Source: Zarea fungicola
Taxonomy: Eukaryota > Ascomycota > Sordariomycetes > Hypocreales > Cordycipitaceae
NCBI GenBank assembly: GCA_900169235.1
Contig: FWCC01000614.1
Span: 1-18,435 of the forward strand
Length of the DNA stretch: 18,435 bases
Direction: 5' to 3'
In this document: piece by piece, positions 1-8,915 of the stretch
Position numbering within the stretch: position 1 is the first letter of the stretch
Layout of the letters: every line of letters starts with the position of its first letter
The notes under the pieces: model-generated
The model's database searches: none
Told to the model about the DNA's origin: nothing
The model's input: only the letters and a program-made list of their open reading frames with translations
Translations under genes and position numbers: made by a program

Positions 1-2271
1 GTGTGGTGACCATAATTGATGGCGTTGTTGTGGTGGTTGGTATGGTGGATTTTCTGTGGGTGTAAAAGCGGCAGGTTTTTTTGTCACCCCCTTGCCATGT
101 AAGAACATGTTGGGATGAAATCTATCTTGAAAAGTGGAATTTTGTGTGGACCAGTGCTTTTCTAAAATTTGCTGCAAACTTTCTATAAATTGAGTTCTTC
201 ATTGGTTAGATAATAGAAGTAATGTTTGCGACGCCTGTTGTCTGTAACAGCAATCCATGTCGACCTTTCTCCCTCTCCATTGGTTTCCATTCTTGACTAT
301 GATTCTGGACACCATTTACGAAATTCACATGCGTGGTTAATTTTAATTAAATGCAAAGTTTGCCAAGTTGACTTATAGTGTTGACCTCGGCGCCTATTGT
401 TGCGGGCGATGACGTGAACAGTCGGACGAATTGGACCACTTTTGGATGGGGCATGAGGAAGCGCGGCTGGACAGGTTGACAGGGTATTGATCTTGATGGA
501 TATGCTAATACCTAGCATTATTAGTCGCAGCGCATAAAAGACTATAATTTCATGCATGAAACAAGTACGGCAGTAGCTGTTGCCGAGCTTGGCTTGATGT
601 AGATGGATAATTCCTGCACTGTCTAGCAGCAGGTGGTGATGCCACAGCCGTGGTGAGGAGGGATATTGATGATGAGTCATTCTTGAAGAGCTTTTATTAT
701 TATTATTTTTTTTAAAAAAAGAAAAAGATAAACCGAGAAAAAGAAAAGGAGCGACTCATCAAAATCTCTTCATTAATTGTTTATTCTCTACATGGGTTTT
801 TTAAGAGTTGTTAGTGGTTTGTACGAGATGTGCAGGTGCCACTAACGAATGATCTCTCTGCTACTTCTGCTGGTCCGGGTGCTTGTCGCCCGTTGTGTCT
901 CGAGATGTGTCAAGTTTGTTGGAGGACATGATTTGGAACAGTCGACTAAGCAATACTAAGAAATCGTACAGCATCGCAGTATAACTTTTTACTAGAGGAG
1001 TAGTACAAGGCAAGCACAAGCAGCTCGGAAACCGGCAAGGTGAATCAGCTTTTCTCACCGCCAGTGGGGAGCACAGCATCAGGGCCTAGGTCCATCATGG
1101 CTTGGCAGATCAACTTGCTACCGTCGTCCGTACAAGATGACAATATCAATCACTGAATCTGCTTATTATGGAACGCCTCTTCAGCCTCTGTCATTATTTT
1201 ATCTTGCCCCTTGTCTGTGGCACAACGTGGCGTCGGCGCATATTTGCAGACTTGAATGAATGAAAGCAAAGCGGTGACTGAAGCCTCGTGGTCAGTGAAA
1301 TGACGTCAATGTATCAAAAAAGCTTCAGGCAACGGGCATTTATGAGAGACATTCGAGAATGTTGGAGAATCGTGAATCGGACAACTCGGGGCCCGTCGAT
1401 AGGGCAAAGCCACACGGGACACACGACCTGCCCTGCATATCCAGGAAGGCTGTGCAAGCGAGGGAACTTGCACCGAGACATGACAGCGGAATGTCCAATG
1501 TCCGTCATTTAGCATGCCCTGCTGAAACCCGACGCAGCTGAGCTCGGCGCTGGACAGCCTGAACCCTGACTGGCTGACGGAACGCATTCCTAGTTGGGCA
1601 AAGCGACGATCAACTCCGATCACCAGCATGAGGCGGGCCTGTAGCAGTAACTAGTTATTTGCAATAAATTCAAGTTGATTCAGTGCAGCTTAGAGCTAAC
1701 GCGCGTTCCAGCGACGTACTGCCACTCCTGTATAGTAGTTAGCTCTTTGTTAGTGGACTTCGTCACCAAAGGTGGCAAAGCTTACAGGTTCCCTCCCGAG
1801 CGGAGCCTGATTTCAACACTGCCTCATCATCCTTGCACTCCGCTGTTGCCACTTCAGGCGAGTGGTGCTTCATTCGGATATTGAGTGCAGCTTGCGTTTT
1901 TTATTCAAGGGTTATATCGGGACTATATTTCAGCATCCGGCCGCCCAAAACAAATTTGCGATATTTCGATATTTTTCCAGCTTGATCCTTTCATTTTTGT
2001 ACTTCTCCATCCCACAAACGAGCAATCAGCAACCCACGGGCCGTTGGAAAACCACTCACATTTGTCTCTGTGACAAATTAGTTTTTACCCCGCGTCACCA
2101 CTGAAGCTTTCCCCTCTCCACAACCTAGACGGCGACTCCACGAGCGGATTGATACCACGCAGGGTCTTTTCTTGGCGTCTGCCCTCTCTGAAACCATCTA
2201 CACATCAGCAAAGAAACAGTCTCATAGAAATCTGTGCAGAACAACGCCTGCAAATACCGCAAACACAGGCC
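1..2271. other. Long non-coding stretch upstream of the WW gene
   Basis: No open frame here has coding character. The longest, on the minus strand at 297-680, lacks any recognisable motif and has an irregular composition. The stretch contains an A/T low-complexity run near 695-745, an 8-bp CRE-like palindrome at 1301-1308, and a pyrimidine-rich, TATA-less leader from about 1900 to 2271 that is probably the promoter and 5' UTR of the WW gene. A minus-strand ATG at 10-12 sits at the very edge after a CAACC-rich stretch and could be the start of a gene running out of the window, but too little is visible to claim it. Confidence 0.5.
1301..1308. promoter_or_regulatory. CRE-like palindrome TGACGTCA
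   Basis: This is a perfect copy of the 8-bp site bound by ATF/CREB-type bZIP factors. It lies about 960 bp upstream of the WW-gene start. One exact 8-mer in 18 kb is not far from chance, so a regulatory role is only a possibility. Confidence 0.25.
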
Positions 2272-3464
2272 ATGTCTGACTTTTCGGCTCCTCTTGGCCC
2301 TCCGCCGCCCAAGGCTCCCGAGGTGCCTCCAGGCTGGACAGCTCGCTGGAACGAGCAGTACAAGGAATGGTAAGCAAACGACGGCAAATACGACAATTTC
2401 GAGCACTTCCCTCAATAAATGCGACCGACTACAACAAAAATGCGCAATAACATCTAACCGAAACTCTCCACTCCCAGGTTCTACGTCAACATCAACACAA
2501 AACAATCCCAATGGGAGCGCCCAACAGCCCCAGCCCCCGGCGCTGGCGGCAACGAGCCCGACGGTCCTCCTCCCTATGAGGCCACCGGCAGCCAATCCAA
2601 CAGACCCCAGGACGCCAAGCGGCCTCAAGATGAAAAGAGCCGCGGCGACGACAACAGAAGCAACCCGCCCGCGCCATATGGCACCAGCTCCGGCCGCCCC
2701 GAGCACGAGGACGACGCAGCCATGGCCCGCCGCCTGCAGGCCGAGGAGGATGCACGTCGCGGTGGCGCTGGCGGCAGCATCAGCGCGCCCCCCGGTGGTG
2801 GTGGTAGCCAATTCCCCACGCAGCTGCCGCCTCGTGAGGGTGCCAGCGGCGAGCGTGGTCTGTTGGGCAAGCTGCTGGGCAAGAAGAACAACAATAACAA
2901 CAGCAGCAACCAGTACGGCAGCGGCTACAACCAACAGCAAGGCGGTGGCCAGTACGGCGGCGGCTACGGTCAGCAGCAGGGCGGGTATCCCCAGCAGGGT
3001 GGCTACAACCAGGGCTACGGCGGTGGCGGCTACCCTCAGCAGGGAGGCTACAACCAAGGAGGCCCCCAGTATGGAGGTGGCTACCCCCAGCAAGGTGGCT
3101 ACAACCAAGGTTACGGCGGCGGCGGCTACCCCCAGCAGGGCGGCTATGGCGGTGGTTACCCCCAGCAGGGCTACCCTCAGCAGGGCTACCAGCAGGGCTA
3201 CCAGCAGCAGCCTCCCAAGAAGAGCGGCATGGGCATGGGTGGCATGGCGCTGGGTGCTGGCCTCGGTGTTGGTGCCGGTGTTCTCGGTGGTGTGCTCCTT
3301 GCGGATGCCATTGAGGATCACGACCGTGATGAGTACAATCAAGGATATGGTAAGCAGGACAATACCCTCTGTCTTCTTTTTTTTTGAGATCGAAACAACT
3401 GACTACGTGTGAAACAGAGGACGGCCGTGATGACAACTATGACGATGGTGGTGGTGATTGGTGA
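2272..3464 (+). CDS. WW-domain protein with Gln/Gly/Tyr-rich prion-like tail (Wwm1-like)
   Basis: Three exons, 2272-2369, 2478-3349 and 3418-3464, encode about 338 residues. Both introns (108 and 68 bp) begin GTAAGC, and the joins keep frame. The first interrupts the WW domain between its tryptophan-bearing codons. The WW domain occupies residues 22-48 (W22, FY at 34-35, W45, P48), so it should bind proline-rich ligands. A Pro-rich, charged linker follows, with a charged MARRLQAEEDARRG segment. Then come about 110 residues of GGYPQQGGYNQGYGGG-type repeats, a glycine-zipper-like GMGMGGMALGAGLGVGAG block, and an acidic tail ending GGGDW. The order (N-terminal WW, Q-rich middle, Gly-hydrophobic block, acidic end) resembles yeast Wwm1, a metacaspase-associated WW protein; this orthology is inferred from layout. 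No signal peptide is seen, so the protein is probably cytosolic or nuclear. An AATAAA lies 104 bp after the stop. Confidence 0.9.
2370..2477 (+). other. Intron 1 of the WW gene
   Basis: GTAAGC donor and CCCAG acceptor. Removing it joins TG to G and restores a tryptophan codon inside the WW domain, which fixes the splice sites. Confidence 0.9.
3350..3417 (+). other. Intron 2 of the WW gene
   Basis: GTAAGC donor, a T-rich middle and a GAAACAG acceptor. Without splicing, the frame ends soon after in a poorly conserved LCLLFF stretch. With splicing it continues into an acidic Asp/Gly tail that suits the family layout. Confidence 0.8.
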
Positions 3465-3567
3465 TTTCCTGAAACATGAACTCTAGCATTTTTTTAGCCT
3501 ACAATTTTGACTTTTTGATTCGAGAAATTTGGATTGGTAGTTCTTGTATTGCTGTCGAGTAGATATG

Positions 3568-3573
3568 AATAAA
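3568..3573 (+). terminator. Poly(A) signal of the WW gene
   Basis: AATAAA hexamer 104 bp downstream of the WW-gene stop in a T/A-rich stretch, at a usual distance for a fungal 3' end signal. Confidence 0.5.
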
Positions 3574-4023
3574 TTAAACGGAATTGGGATGACGTGGTGG
3601 TCAGGAAATTTGGAAGAAAGCGGATGATATCGTTGTCCCCTATGAAATCGGAATCAACCTTTTCAAAATGATTTGCAACACCCAGGTATGCGAAAGATAT
3701 GCGCCGTTGACACCCAGGGCTTCTTTGAGATGGACGAGTGGCGTGGTGGAAATAGTTGTTCTCCGTTTAGAGCCATGATGGACTGTTAGACAGACGCGTT
3801 ACGAGTGACGCTGTTGAGAGTCGCAATTGCAATATAGCCGGCTGAAACAAGCCGGTCACGAAAGGCGATGAATTACTGCTGCCTGCCTCTGATAATAATT
3901 GGCACTCTGCCATTCCACATTGCTGATAACTTGTCATGACTAAAAAGACTTTACAAGTCGGGACCGAACCGGAAATGTGCAGGCCTTGCATACAAAGGAA
4001 CAGGGCCCTTTACCTGAATAAAC
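3574..4023. other. Intergenic spacer between convergent genes
   Basis: This lies between the 3' ends of the plus-strand WW gene and the minus-strand PAN-like gene. I see no coding frame or notable repeat in it. Confidence 0.6.
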
Positions 4024-4794
4024 TCAGTAGGATAGGCGACAAGTTCTGTCCATAAAGTAGTATAGTCCGCGCCCGGCGCCTGGTCTCGTCATGGCATCCT
4101 CCACCGGCATACTGTACAGCCAGCAGTCGCCAGTCTGCTCCCTATACTCAGATGACTGACATTTCTTGTCGTCGCGACAGCTTTGTCGGCACCAGAGATC
4201 GTATTTTTCATTGGTGTGTTTGTAAAAGTCATCCCCATCGCCCGCGGCGCTGCACTGCTCGGTGGCGGCCGGAGTCTGACAATCGCGGTCGCTCATGTAC
4301 CATGTTCCCGAGGGATCGTCTTTGATCTTGGCCTGCGAAACGGACATGGCATAGAGCCAGCAGTTTCCGTTGTCTGGCCTGTACTCGGACGACCGGCACT
4401 GAGAGTCGGCGACGCAAGCCCGCATGCAGGACTCTCTGGTGCCCCTCTTGAACGTCTTGTAATAGTGGTTGCCGTCGCCCTTCACACCACACTGTGGATA
4501 CTGAGTTTGGGGTAGGCAGTCGCGGTCATTGAATACCCACGTGCGGCTTGGGCTGTCGCGTTTTTTGGCGCCGGAGACTGGCACGTCATAGAGCCAACAG
4601 TTGCCGTTGTCTGGCCTGAACTCAGACGACTGGCATCTGCTATCGCTGACGCAACCAGACATGCAATCGAGGGTGCTTGACGCCTTGAACGTCCGATAAT
4701 AGTTGTCCCCGTCGCCGTATACATTGCATTGAGCGGCGAGAGCCTTGGAGGCGAGGCACGTGGTGAGGGCAAGAAGGTAGATGAGGGAATTCAT
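4024..4794 (-). CDS. Secreted protein of three six-cysteine PAN/apple-like repeats
   Basis: Single exon, 256 residues. An N-terminal signal peptide (MNSLIYLLALTTCLASKALA, cleavage around residue 20-21) predicts secretion. The mature chain is almost entirely three tandem units, residues 22-93, 101-172 and 180-252, separated by two 7-residue linkers. Every unit begins QC, followed closely by GDG, and has six cysteines at the same relative positions (2, 23, 27, 33, 45 and 72, the last one later in unit 3). Each carries the shared motif QSSE(F/Y)R or RSSEYR followed by G(N/D)CWLY. The cysteine spacing and CWLY core resemble PAN/apple folds, which bind proteins or carbohydrates; this assignment rests on pattern only. 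Units 1 and 2 are closest to each other; unit 3 is more diverged. A TATATAAA box lies 65-72 bp upstream of the ATG. A role in adhesion or host/cell-wall interaction is an inference from secretion and fold. Confidence 0.85.
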   Translation of the reverse strand: MNSLIYLLALTTCLASKALAAQCNVYGDGDNYYRTFKASSTLDCMSGCVSDSRCQSSEFRPDNGNCWLYDVPVSGAKKRDSPSRTWVFNDRDCLPQTQYPQCGVKGDGNHYYKTFKRGTRESCMRACVADSQCRSSEYRPDNGNCWLYAMSVSQAKIKDDPSGTWYMSDRDCQTPAATEQCSAAGDGDDFYKHTNEKYDLWCRQSCRDDKKCQSSEYREQTGDCWLYSMPVEDAMTRPGAGRGLYYFMDRTCRLSY

Positions 4795-4858
4795 TCTCGG
4801 TCAGGAAGATGGTTTGGGAAGAATGGATAAGAACTTGCAATACGTGGGCACTTGCTGA

Positions 4859-4866
4859 TTTATATA
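4859..4866 (-). promoter_or_regulatory. TATA box of the PAN-like gene
   Basis: TATATAAA on the minus strand, 65-72 bp before the ATG. This is the same TATA-to-ATG distance seen for the NmrA-like and SnoaL-like genes in this window. Confidence 0.55.
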
Positions 4867-5924
4867 GACAGCTATGAACAGGTTCAGTCCTGACGAGCTT
4901 CGCTTATATCGGCAAGTGATGGGATACCGTATCCAAACAGTATTGCTATCATACCACTTCTACATGCCTATTTCAGAAGACTGTTGTTTCAGCTACAATT
5001 TGTAGAAACACATTGCAAGACAAGTACAGCGCCGAGAACAGCTGAGCTGCCACATATTTCCCCAGTGCTGCATACCACACGTCAGGCAACACAGCTGGAG
5101 GGATTGTGCGCGGCAAGGTGGCGATACAAAAAAAAACGGTTCAAACTTGGAACTTGGCAGTTTAAAAGTTTAACAAGATGTAGTACCAAGGTGCAGTCTA
5201 ACGCTGGGAAAAACCAATCGCATTGCATGCTCAAGTGCTGTGAGTGATGTGTGCAGTTAGGCAGGCTCAAACGTTTGTTTTAATGAAGGAAATATAGGTC
5301 TATGATTCTTATTAGTAATTGTTTACAAAGTCCAAGTATTTGTTTTACCGCCTTCCCGGCCGTGGTGTCTCCTCAGTCAGCGCCCACGATTCCTCAACTC
5401 CACGTTCGTTAACTACGTTAGTTGCCGAGTGACCAGAGCTGATGCCAAAATAATTAGACAAGCAAGCAAGACAGCTACAGAGACCAAAGACGTCATGACA
5501 ATGAGTGCCAGCTACAAGCATCCCCTATATCACAGGAGCCTGGCGCTGTAGGGTCATTATTACAGCGGTGTTATTCTCGACTCAGGTAGGCTTCATGGCT
5601 CCAATGAACAGCATGCACAGCATGCGAGTGCTGCCACGGTCGACAAAAAGAAGAGGAGAAAACGGGCACCGATAAAAGGGATGACATAGCATATCCCGTT
5701 AATAATTAAAATCGGGTTGGCCAAATATAATACAACACCGGTGTATGATGCAGAATGAGGAGAAATGCGAGCTGCCTTTATTTAGGCGTTTCCTGTCAGC
5801 GCCAACCCCAGCACTAGTAGTACGCCATCGGCACCAGAACACTGCTGCAAGAGGGCGTTGGAGGGGGATTCAGTGCAGCTGCTACAGCACTGTTGCGGAA
5901 CAGCTTCAGCAACTCTATAGCGCA
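4867..5924. other. Intergenic region without a recognised gene
   Basis: Several frames of up to 90 codons are open but show no family motif. A 9-bp near-tandem (CAGCATGCA, CAGCATGCG) lies near 5610-5628 and a 10-bp palindrome ACACCGGTGT at 5735-5744. Nothing else was seen. Confidence 0.5.
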
Positions 5925-6506
5925 TCACACAGCCAACGGCCGCCCGGATGCACGGCGTCGGCGCTTATAGAACTCCGCTATGCTGCGATTGGGACGCCTT
6001 TGGCGATGACCATATAGAGTCGTTGCCGGATTCGGGCGCCACTCCCAGGCGGCCAGGATCCAGGCCGTATAAACTGTGTATAGCTTAGCTGGGCCGGAGA
6101 AGACTAGGACGATGTCTCTAGACCGGAGTATCCTCGCAGCCACCACGGCTGCGTTCCCAATAGCGCAGTTGGCGGCTGCTACGGCATCTCTGCTGATGCG
6201 GCCTTCTGGGTAGGCGTTGGTGTCTTCGCAGGTGGTTTGGCCCGTACTTCAGTGGAGGTCCTGGCGACGTCTGCCCATATAGGGGTTTTTATTGCCGCCA
6301 GGGTGGCCTTCACGGTTTCTTCGATTAGGGTTCGGGGGGAGGTCGTGCCTGGCGGCTGTTGCAGCAGCCGTTCTAGGTGTTTGAGCGTGACCTCCGCCGC
6401 GGCCTTGAGGTTGGGAGCGATGAAGCTGCGCAGGGTTATTAGGAGCTCAGTACTAGTGTATTCGGGCGGCTTCAGGTCTCCTTCGGTCGCGGATAATAAA
6501 TATATA
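5925..6506 (-). pseudogene. Retroelement-like ORF, downstream half (ORF1/gag-like)
   Basis: Read on the minus strand, this continues the 7894-8153 segment after removal of Tc1-like element A. The first part (about 6506 to 6205) reads LLSATEGDLKPPEYTSTELL and continues Ala/Lys/Thr-rich with IWADVARTSTEV. Around 6205 the sense reading changes frame, indicating an indel. From 6190 to about 6020 it reads ISRDAVAAANCAIG, then VVAARILRSRDIVLVF and a WILAAWEW segment. The AARxLRSxDIVLxF phrase and the following Trp-Ala pattern resemble the nucleic-acid-binding ORF1/gag-like proteins of fungal non-LTR (Tad/I-type) retrotransposons. This is recognition from memory, not a search. The sequence is not AT-converted, unlike element A beside it. 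Confidence 0.45.
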
Positions 6507-6537
6507 CAGTGGGGCACAAAAGGTTAGTTGTTTTTTC
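6507..6537 (+). repeat. Left terminal inverted repeat of element A
   Basis: Begins CAGTGGGGCACAAAAGG and ends in a T6 run plus C. It is the reverse complement of 7861-7891 except at the first base. Confidence 0.95.
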
Positions 6538-6559
6538 ACAAGAGCCTACTTTTCGTTGC

Positions 6560-7709
6560 ATGACCTTATGAATTGAAACCCTTCTCCTGCCTGTAAATTT
6601 ATAGTAAATGGAAAAGTTTTTAGAATTTTAAATAGATAAATGATCTAGCTTTAATATTATGTATAAAAACCATTTACAGCCTTAACTGCTATAAGCCAAC
6701 GCAGCAATAACTCTAAAATCTTTATAATCTTCTTATTATTAATTGCCCTCTACGCTAACTATAAGCATAACTTAAACTTTATAATATTTTCTAAATTATT
6801 TTTAAATTAATATAGTTTAGGGTTTTTCTTAAATAATTTGGTTTTTAAAAGAGGCTAAATGTATTTAATTAGGTTAAGATCTAGGCTTTTTATTAGCCAT
6901 TAAATAACATTAATTATATAACTTCTAAACTAAGAAGTCACTTTATATATAGTATAAATATAAGCATTATTTTATTAAAAAAAATTTAATCTTTATATAT
7001 AGGTAGAAGACCTTCTTTTAAAGTTTAAATATATTTTTTAAATATAATAAATATAGTTTAGTTATCTTCTTTTATAATAACTATAAGATTACTCTTATTA
7101 GTTAAGTAAATTACTCTCTAAACTGTTATTAAAATATTTACTTTAATATAAGGTTATTTATTAATAAATTCTAGAAGATATTATTCCTAAGAATAATTCT
7201 ATACCTATTTATAAGGGTTTATAGGGTAGTTATAGATAATATACTTATTAAAAAAGATAATCTACTAAAGGTTAATATTAGCTAAAAGTTATTATTTCTT
7301 AAAACTTCTCTACCTTACTATAATTTTTAGCTCTAGGTATTTAAAGCCTAGGAAATAAAAGCTATTTTATAGTATATTTAGTAGAAAGTGGAATTTTTTT
7401 TAAAGCTTTTCTTAATCCTAAGCCATCTTACTTTAAGGCTATAGTAATTGTCTAGGCATTTACTAGGGTAGGTAGTAAGTCTACTAGCTTCTATTTTATA
7501 ATATAAGGGTTTTAGTAAATTATTTATTTTATTTTTTAGATATCCCTTACTAAAAGTTTCTTTTAATAACCTTTTCTAGGCTCTAGAGTAATTAGTTTAG
7601 TTATATTATAGTGTTTTAAAATCTTCGCAATTGTTTATTAGGATGTTAAAAACTGCTCTACAATAGAGGATTGTATTCGGCCTTCTGCCCTAGCCGCAAT
7701 AATGGCCAT
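6560..7709 (-). pseudogene. Transposase relic of element A
   Basis: The minus-strand reading from an ATG at 7709 gives MAIIAARAEGRIQSSIVEQF. After two adjacent stops it continues TIAKILKHYNIT, LEPRKGY and KKLLVRDI in the same frame. This is the order of the paired helix-turn-helix DNA-binding region of Tc1-type transposases (IVEQF..S..TIAKILKRY, then PRKGRPKKL..RD). Stops fall where Arg, Gln or Trp codons are expected, which fits C-to-T or G-to-A conversion. The catalytic part further left is too degraded to follow by eye, so the left boundary is approximate. The gene is certainly non-functional. Confidence 0.75.
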
Positions 7710-7841
7710 ATAAGCTTTAGGAGAAAACTCATAGTTTCTTTAGCGATTTCCTAATAAAATAGTACTAAAAGCGCGTTTTTCTAGTATTAATTCTATAAGT
7801 TATAGCTATCACAAAAAGTGGTGTGTTGGAAGGTTATTGAA

Positions 7842-7858
7842 GACGCGATGGTCGCGTC
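7842..7858. promoter_or_regulatory. Subterminal CG-rich hairpin of element A
   Basis: GACGCGA, TGG, TCGCGTC: perfect 7-bp arms around a 3-nt loop. It overlaps the motif CGCGACGCG (minus strand, 7853-7861), which begins 31 nt inside the element's right end. Its likeness in position to 8188-8205 of element B suggests a transposase binding site or promoter element; this is inference. Confidence 0.45.
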
Positions 7859-7860
7859 GC

Positions 7861-7891
7861 GAAAAAACAACTAACCTTTTGTGCCCCACTA
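7861..7891 (-). repeat. Right terminal inverted repeat of element A
   Basis: Inverted copy of 6507-6537; the outermost base is A (T on the outward strand) where the left end has C. The transposase 5' end lies on this side. The CG hairpin at 7842-7858 sits just inside it. Confidence 0.95.
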
Positions 7892-7893
7892 TA

Positions 7894-8153
7894 GGTAAGG
7901 GTGAAGAAGCTAAAGTAGAACTAAAGTAAGAGCTATATAAAATTAAATCTATAATACCTTTTATAACCGTAGTCAAAACATGCCTTAGTTTACTAATTGT
8001 CACCGCTTGCGGTATGAGCTGATCGATGAGGTGATCCGCCGCCGCCGTCGCACTGCTTATCAGGCTGTTGACCTGATCTGTTATATGAGTGGCCTCTACA
8101 GCCAGGCCACTTCTTACCTGTGTCGCCTGTATATACTGCGACAGTATTCAATC
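7894..8153 (-). pseudogene. Retroelement-like ORF, upstream half, split by element A
   Basis: The minus-strand frame is open from about 8140, reading LSQYIQATQVRSGLAVEATH, then ITDQVNSLISSATAAADHLI, and runs to the TA at 7892-7893. If element A and one TA copy are removed, the reading frame passes without a break into IYLLSATEGDL of the 6506-6179 segment, so the two halves were one ORF. The amphipathic, Ala/Ser-rich composition fits an ORF1/gag-like protein but identifies no family alone. The last 100 bp next to element A are AT-shifted. The frame ends upstream at a TGA just before the insertion point of element B. Confidence 0.5.
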
Positions 8154-8187
8154 TATAGTGGGGTCAGGAAAGTGACGGTAAAAAAAA

Positions 8188-8205
8188 CGCGACGCGTTCG
8201 TCGCG
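8188..8205. promoter_or_regulatory. Subterminal CG-rich hairpin of element B
   Basis: CGCGACG, CGTT, CGTCGCG: perfect 7-bp arms around a 4-nt loop. CGCGACGCG begins 33 nt inside the left end, directly after a homopolymer run of eight A, and on the transposase 5' side, as in element A. Confidence 0.45.
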
Positions 8206-8257
8206 CCGCCAGCCTCCATAATACACAACTTCTTATAACCACTATAACTTCTATAAA

Positions 8258-8915
8258 ATGGCTCTAAAAACTCTAAGAGTTAAATATAGTCCTCATAAAA
8301 GGACAAAGATTGTAATATCATATAATTATAGCGTTTTAGCCAAGTTAATTGCGTTTAAAGAGGATATTCCGCTCTTAACTATCTATAGCATTATTAAACG
8401 CTATAATTACTAGTTATCTACTAAATCTTTACTATGCTCTAGATGGCTATCCCTTTTAAATAAAAGGGATAAAAGATATATATTTTATCTTATATATAAG
8501 GACCCTTTTATCTTAAGTTTTAAGCTTATTTAGAGTATAGGTTTAACCTATAGCATGGCTACTTTATATGGCTTCCTAATTACTAAAGGTATTTAGCACA
8601 ATAAAGCTTTATGTTGCCTAAAACTTATACTATAATATACTAAAAAAAAAGAATTAACTTTACCTAATAATATATTAATAAGCTAGCTTTATTTTAGTAT
8701 AATTAGATTTTTTCTAATAAGTCTATAATTAAGTGTAGGAAGGGTAAAAGGCAGTAGTATGTGAACTGCTAATAGGTACTTAATCTGCCCTAACTTATAA
8801 ACCACTACTATAACTATACTAATAATTCCTAGAAAGAGAGACTTTGGCCTAAGAATATTTAACTATAAATTACTCTAACCTATTATTCTTAAATGTTTTA
8901 AGGTGCATTTGTGTT
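8258..8915 (+). pseudogene. Transposase relic of element B (Tc1-like)
   Basis: From the ATG at 8258 the frame reads SPHKRTKIVISYNYSVLAKL, then PLLTIYSIIKRYNY, to a stop at 8411-8413. It continues in frame through NKRDKR, YLIYKDPFIL. This is the paired helix-turn-helix region of Tc1 transposases (TIYSIIKRY; RDKR.LLRLI.KDPFI). Further on, in another frame, 8713-8760 reads SNKS, then KCRKGKRQ-stop-YV. This corresponds to the region around the first catalytic aspartate (usual pattern SDES followed by GKGKRQ.YV). If so, the Asp codon at 8716-8718 is now AAT (Asn), the next Glu is Lys, and a Trp or Gln became a stop. All are transitions typical of RIP. Non-functional. Confidence 0.75.

Larger units (their letters stand above)
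6507..7891 (-). mobile_element. Tc1/mariner-type transposon A, complete ends, RIP-degraded
   Basis: The element is 1385 bp long. Its 31-bp terminal inverted repeats at 6507-6537 and 7861-7891 match at 30 of 31 positions; the only difference is the outermost base. TA dinucleotides flank both ends (6505-6506 and 7892-7893), the target duplication expected of the Tc1/mariner superfamily. Length and TIR start (CAGTGGGG) fit the small fungal Tc1-like class. The interior is extremely AT-rich with stops in all frames, as after RIP, while the outer 50-100 bp are spared. It carries the relic of a minus-strand transposase gene. Confidence 0.9.

Noticed and set aside
297..680. 127-codon minus-strand frame
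   Set aside because: No motif, no signal peptide or splice structure, and composition like surrounding non-coding DNA.
2125..3342. 405-codon minus-strand frame opposite the WW gene, rich in Ala/Leu/Val
   Set aside because: It is the antisense reading of the repetitive Gln/Gly/Tyr codons. The plus-strand reading has a WW domain and clean introns.
2234..3412. 392-codon plus-strand frame overlapping the WW gene
   Set aside because: A different frame of the same exons running through both introns, with low-complexity Ala/Thr/Arg content and no domain.
5137..5150. GGTTCAAAC word resembling a tRNA T-loop
   Set aside because: No cloverleaf arms or acceptor stem can be built around it. No tRNA was found in the window.
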